DNA from: Oricola sp.
GTDB lineage: Bacteria > Pseudomonadota > Alphaproteobacteria > Rhizobiales > Rhizobiaceae
Reading direction: 5' to 3'
Length of the DNA: 64,000 nucleotides
NCBI RefSeq assembly: GCF_022763245.1
Contig: NZ_JALEGV010000014.1
Coordinates: 310,001-374,000, forward strand
The notes under the pieces: generated by a model
What the model was told of the DNA's origin: nothing
Databases searched by the model: none
What the model saw: the letters and a program-made list of their open reading frames with translations, nothing else
Position numbers and translations under genes: made by a program
Part shown: positions 63,285-64,000 of the stretch, piece after piece
Layout: each line of letters opens with the position of its first letter
How positions within the stretch are numbered: position 1 is the first letter of the stretch

Positions 63285-64000
63285 CTACTCGATGAACTCG
63301 ACCGCGACGCCCTTGGCGACAAGCCGGGCCAGTTCGGCGGCGTCCCAATTGGTCAGGCGAACGCAGCCATGGGAGTTGTTCTTGCCGATGCGGTCAGGCT
63401 CCGGCGTGCCGTGGATGCCGTAGGTCGGTTTGGACAGGGCGATCCAGATCGAGCCGACCGGCCCGTTCGGCCCCGGCGGGATCGTCAGGACGCTGTGATT
63501 GTCGCCCTGCACGAAATTGACCTTCGGATTGTAGGTGTAGTTCGGGTCGATGGCGACGCGTTCCACCTGAACCGATCCCGACGGGGAGGGCGTGTCGGAG
63601 GAGCCGATCGTGGCGGGATAGGCGGCGACCAGGCGTCCGGCGCCGTCATAGGCGCGCACCTGTTCGGCGGCCTTGTCGGCCTGGATCAGCGCCACGGGCG
63701 TCTCCACGTTCTGGCCGACCGCGACAACGCGGATCACGGTCCCGGGCACCCAGAAATTGACCTCCGGATTGAGCGCGGACAGGTAGGATTCCGCCATGTG
63801 GAAACGTTCCGCCAGCATCTCGCGCGGCGAGGTGAACGACATGGCCGGCAGCTTGGCCTTCTCGGCATAATCTGCAGGAATGGTTTCGACGAAGGGCCGT
63901 CAACGTCTTCCTGCGTGATGACATATTGGGCAAACGCCTCGCCGCCGGTCTGGGCGAGCGCGGCTTCGATCGCGACCTCGTCGGCCGGGTCGTAGGCGAG
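63285..64000 (-). pseudogene. L,D-transpeptidase (YkuD), frameshifted and cut by the window edge
   Basis: The C-terminal reading is an intact YkuD catalytic domain, with HGTPEPDRIG and SHGCVRLTN carrying the catalytic His and Cys, preceded by a peptidoglycan-type region. Upstream of about 63894 the protein continues in another frame: LAYDPADEVAIEAALAQTGG and QYVITQEDVDGP, while FVETIPADYAEKAKLP is in the frame of the catalytic domain. A single missing base in the GGCCC-TTCG stretch (63893-63898) explains this. The 5' end lies beyond 64000. It would form 3-3 crosslinks or attach proteins to peptidoglycan if intact; a sequencing error is possible. An ATG at 63842 could still start a shortened 185-residue product. 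Confidence 0.8.

Overview
The window is a GC-rich (roughly two thirds G+C by eye) chromosome-like segment from an alphaproteobacterium, most likely a rhizobial (Hyphomicrobiales, perhaps Phyllobacteriaceae-like) soil or plant-associated bacterium. This rests on a SAM-II riboswitch in front of metA, a cspA / small conserved protein / rpsU cluster, several small proteins that look like rhizobial conserved hypotheticals, and the large load of ABC, TRAP and TTT uptake systems. The genus is a guess. Nearly every base is coding. The very long antisense frames are shadows of high-GC genes and are not listed.

Region 1 (1-15.2 kb, all minus strand) is one 13-gene catabolic operon: Gfo/Idh dehydrogenase, CoA-transferase, enoyl-CoA hydratase, aldehyde dehydrogenase, a complete CUT1-type sugar ABC importer, two different GMC flavoprotein oxidoreductases, an SDR dehydrogenase, a DUF993 (dihydrodipicolinate-synthase-fold) protein and a LacI repressor. 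Its single promoter (TTGACA - 18 bp - TATGAA) carries two copies of the perfect palindrome TGGAACGTTCCA. No known pathway has this gene set that I can name. Region 2 (15.4-26.7 kb, plus) is a translationally coupled envelope operon: alpha-2-macroglobulin with intact thioester, penicillin-binding protein 1C, and a secreted TPR-CHAT protease-like protein.

Region 3 (26.7-32.7 kb) holds a TAXI-type TRAP transporter plus a sulfatase-family hydrolase, with a divergent LysR regulator. Region 4 (32.8-48.9 kb) holds a class III aminotransferase, a dipeptide-type ABC importer with a serine hydrolase, a FadR-type GntR regulator, and on the minus strand a GabD-like dehydrogenase, a tripartite tricarboxylate transporter (TctB, TctA, Bug) and a second sulfatase. 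The same 11-mer TTGTCTGACAT lies at the promoters of both operons flanking the GntR gene, so I infer one regulon that imports and oxidises an amino/sulfated compound.

Region 5 (49.2-53.2 kb) has tRNA-Arg(CCT), a metA-GNAT operon under a SAM-II riboswitch followed by a terminator-like hairpin, and then a 2.2-kb IS1-like element. That element has 19-bp inverted repeats, an 8-bp target duplication, a dead transposase and three passenger genes that include a Panacea-domain (DUF4065) antitoxin-like protein next to a two-TM protein. Region 6 (53.2-64 kb) is housekeeping and small genes: a diguanylate cyclase, cspA, rpsU, a four-gene operon ending in a transglutaminase-like protein, a structured RNA element with a Rho-independent terminator, MoxR ATPase, 3-hydroxybutyryl-CoA dehydrogenase, a YjbR protein and a frameshifted L,D-transpeptidase running off the window.

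Across the window, all four transporter binding-protein genes are followed by a GC-rich hairpin lacking a U-tract before the next gene of the operon, a likely device for making more binding protein than permease.
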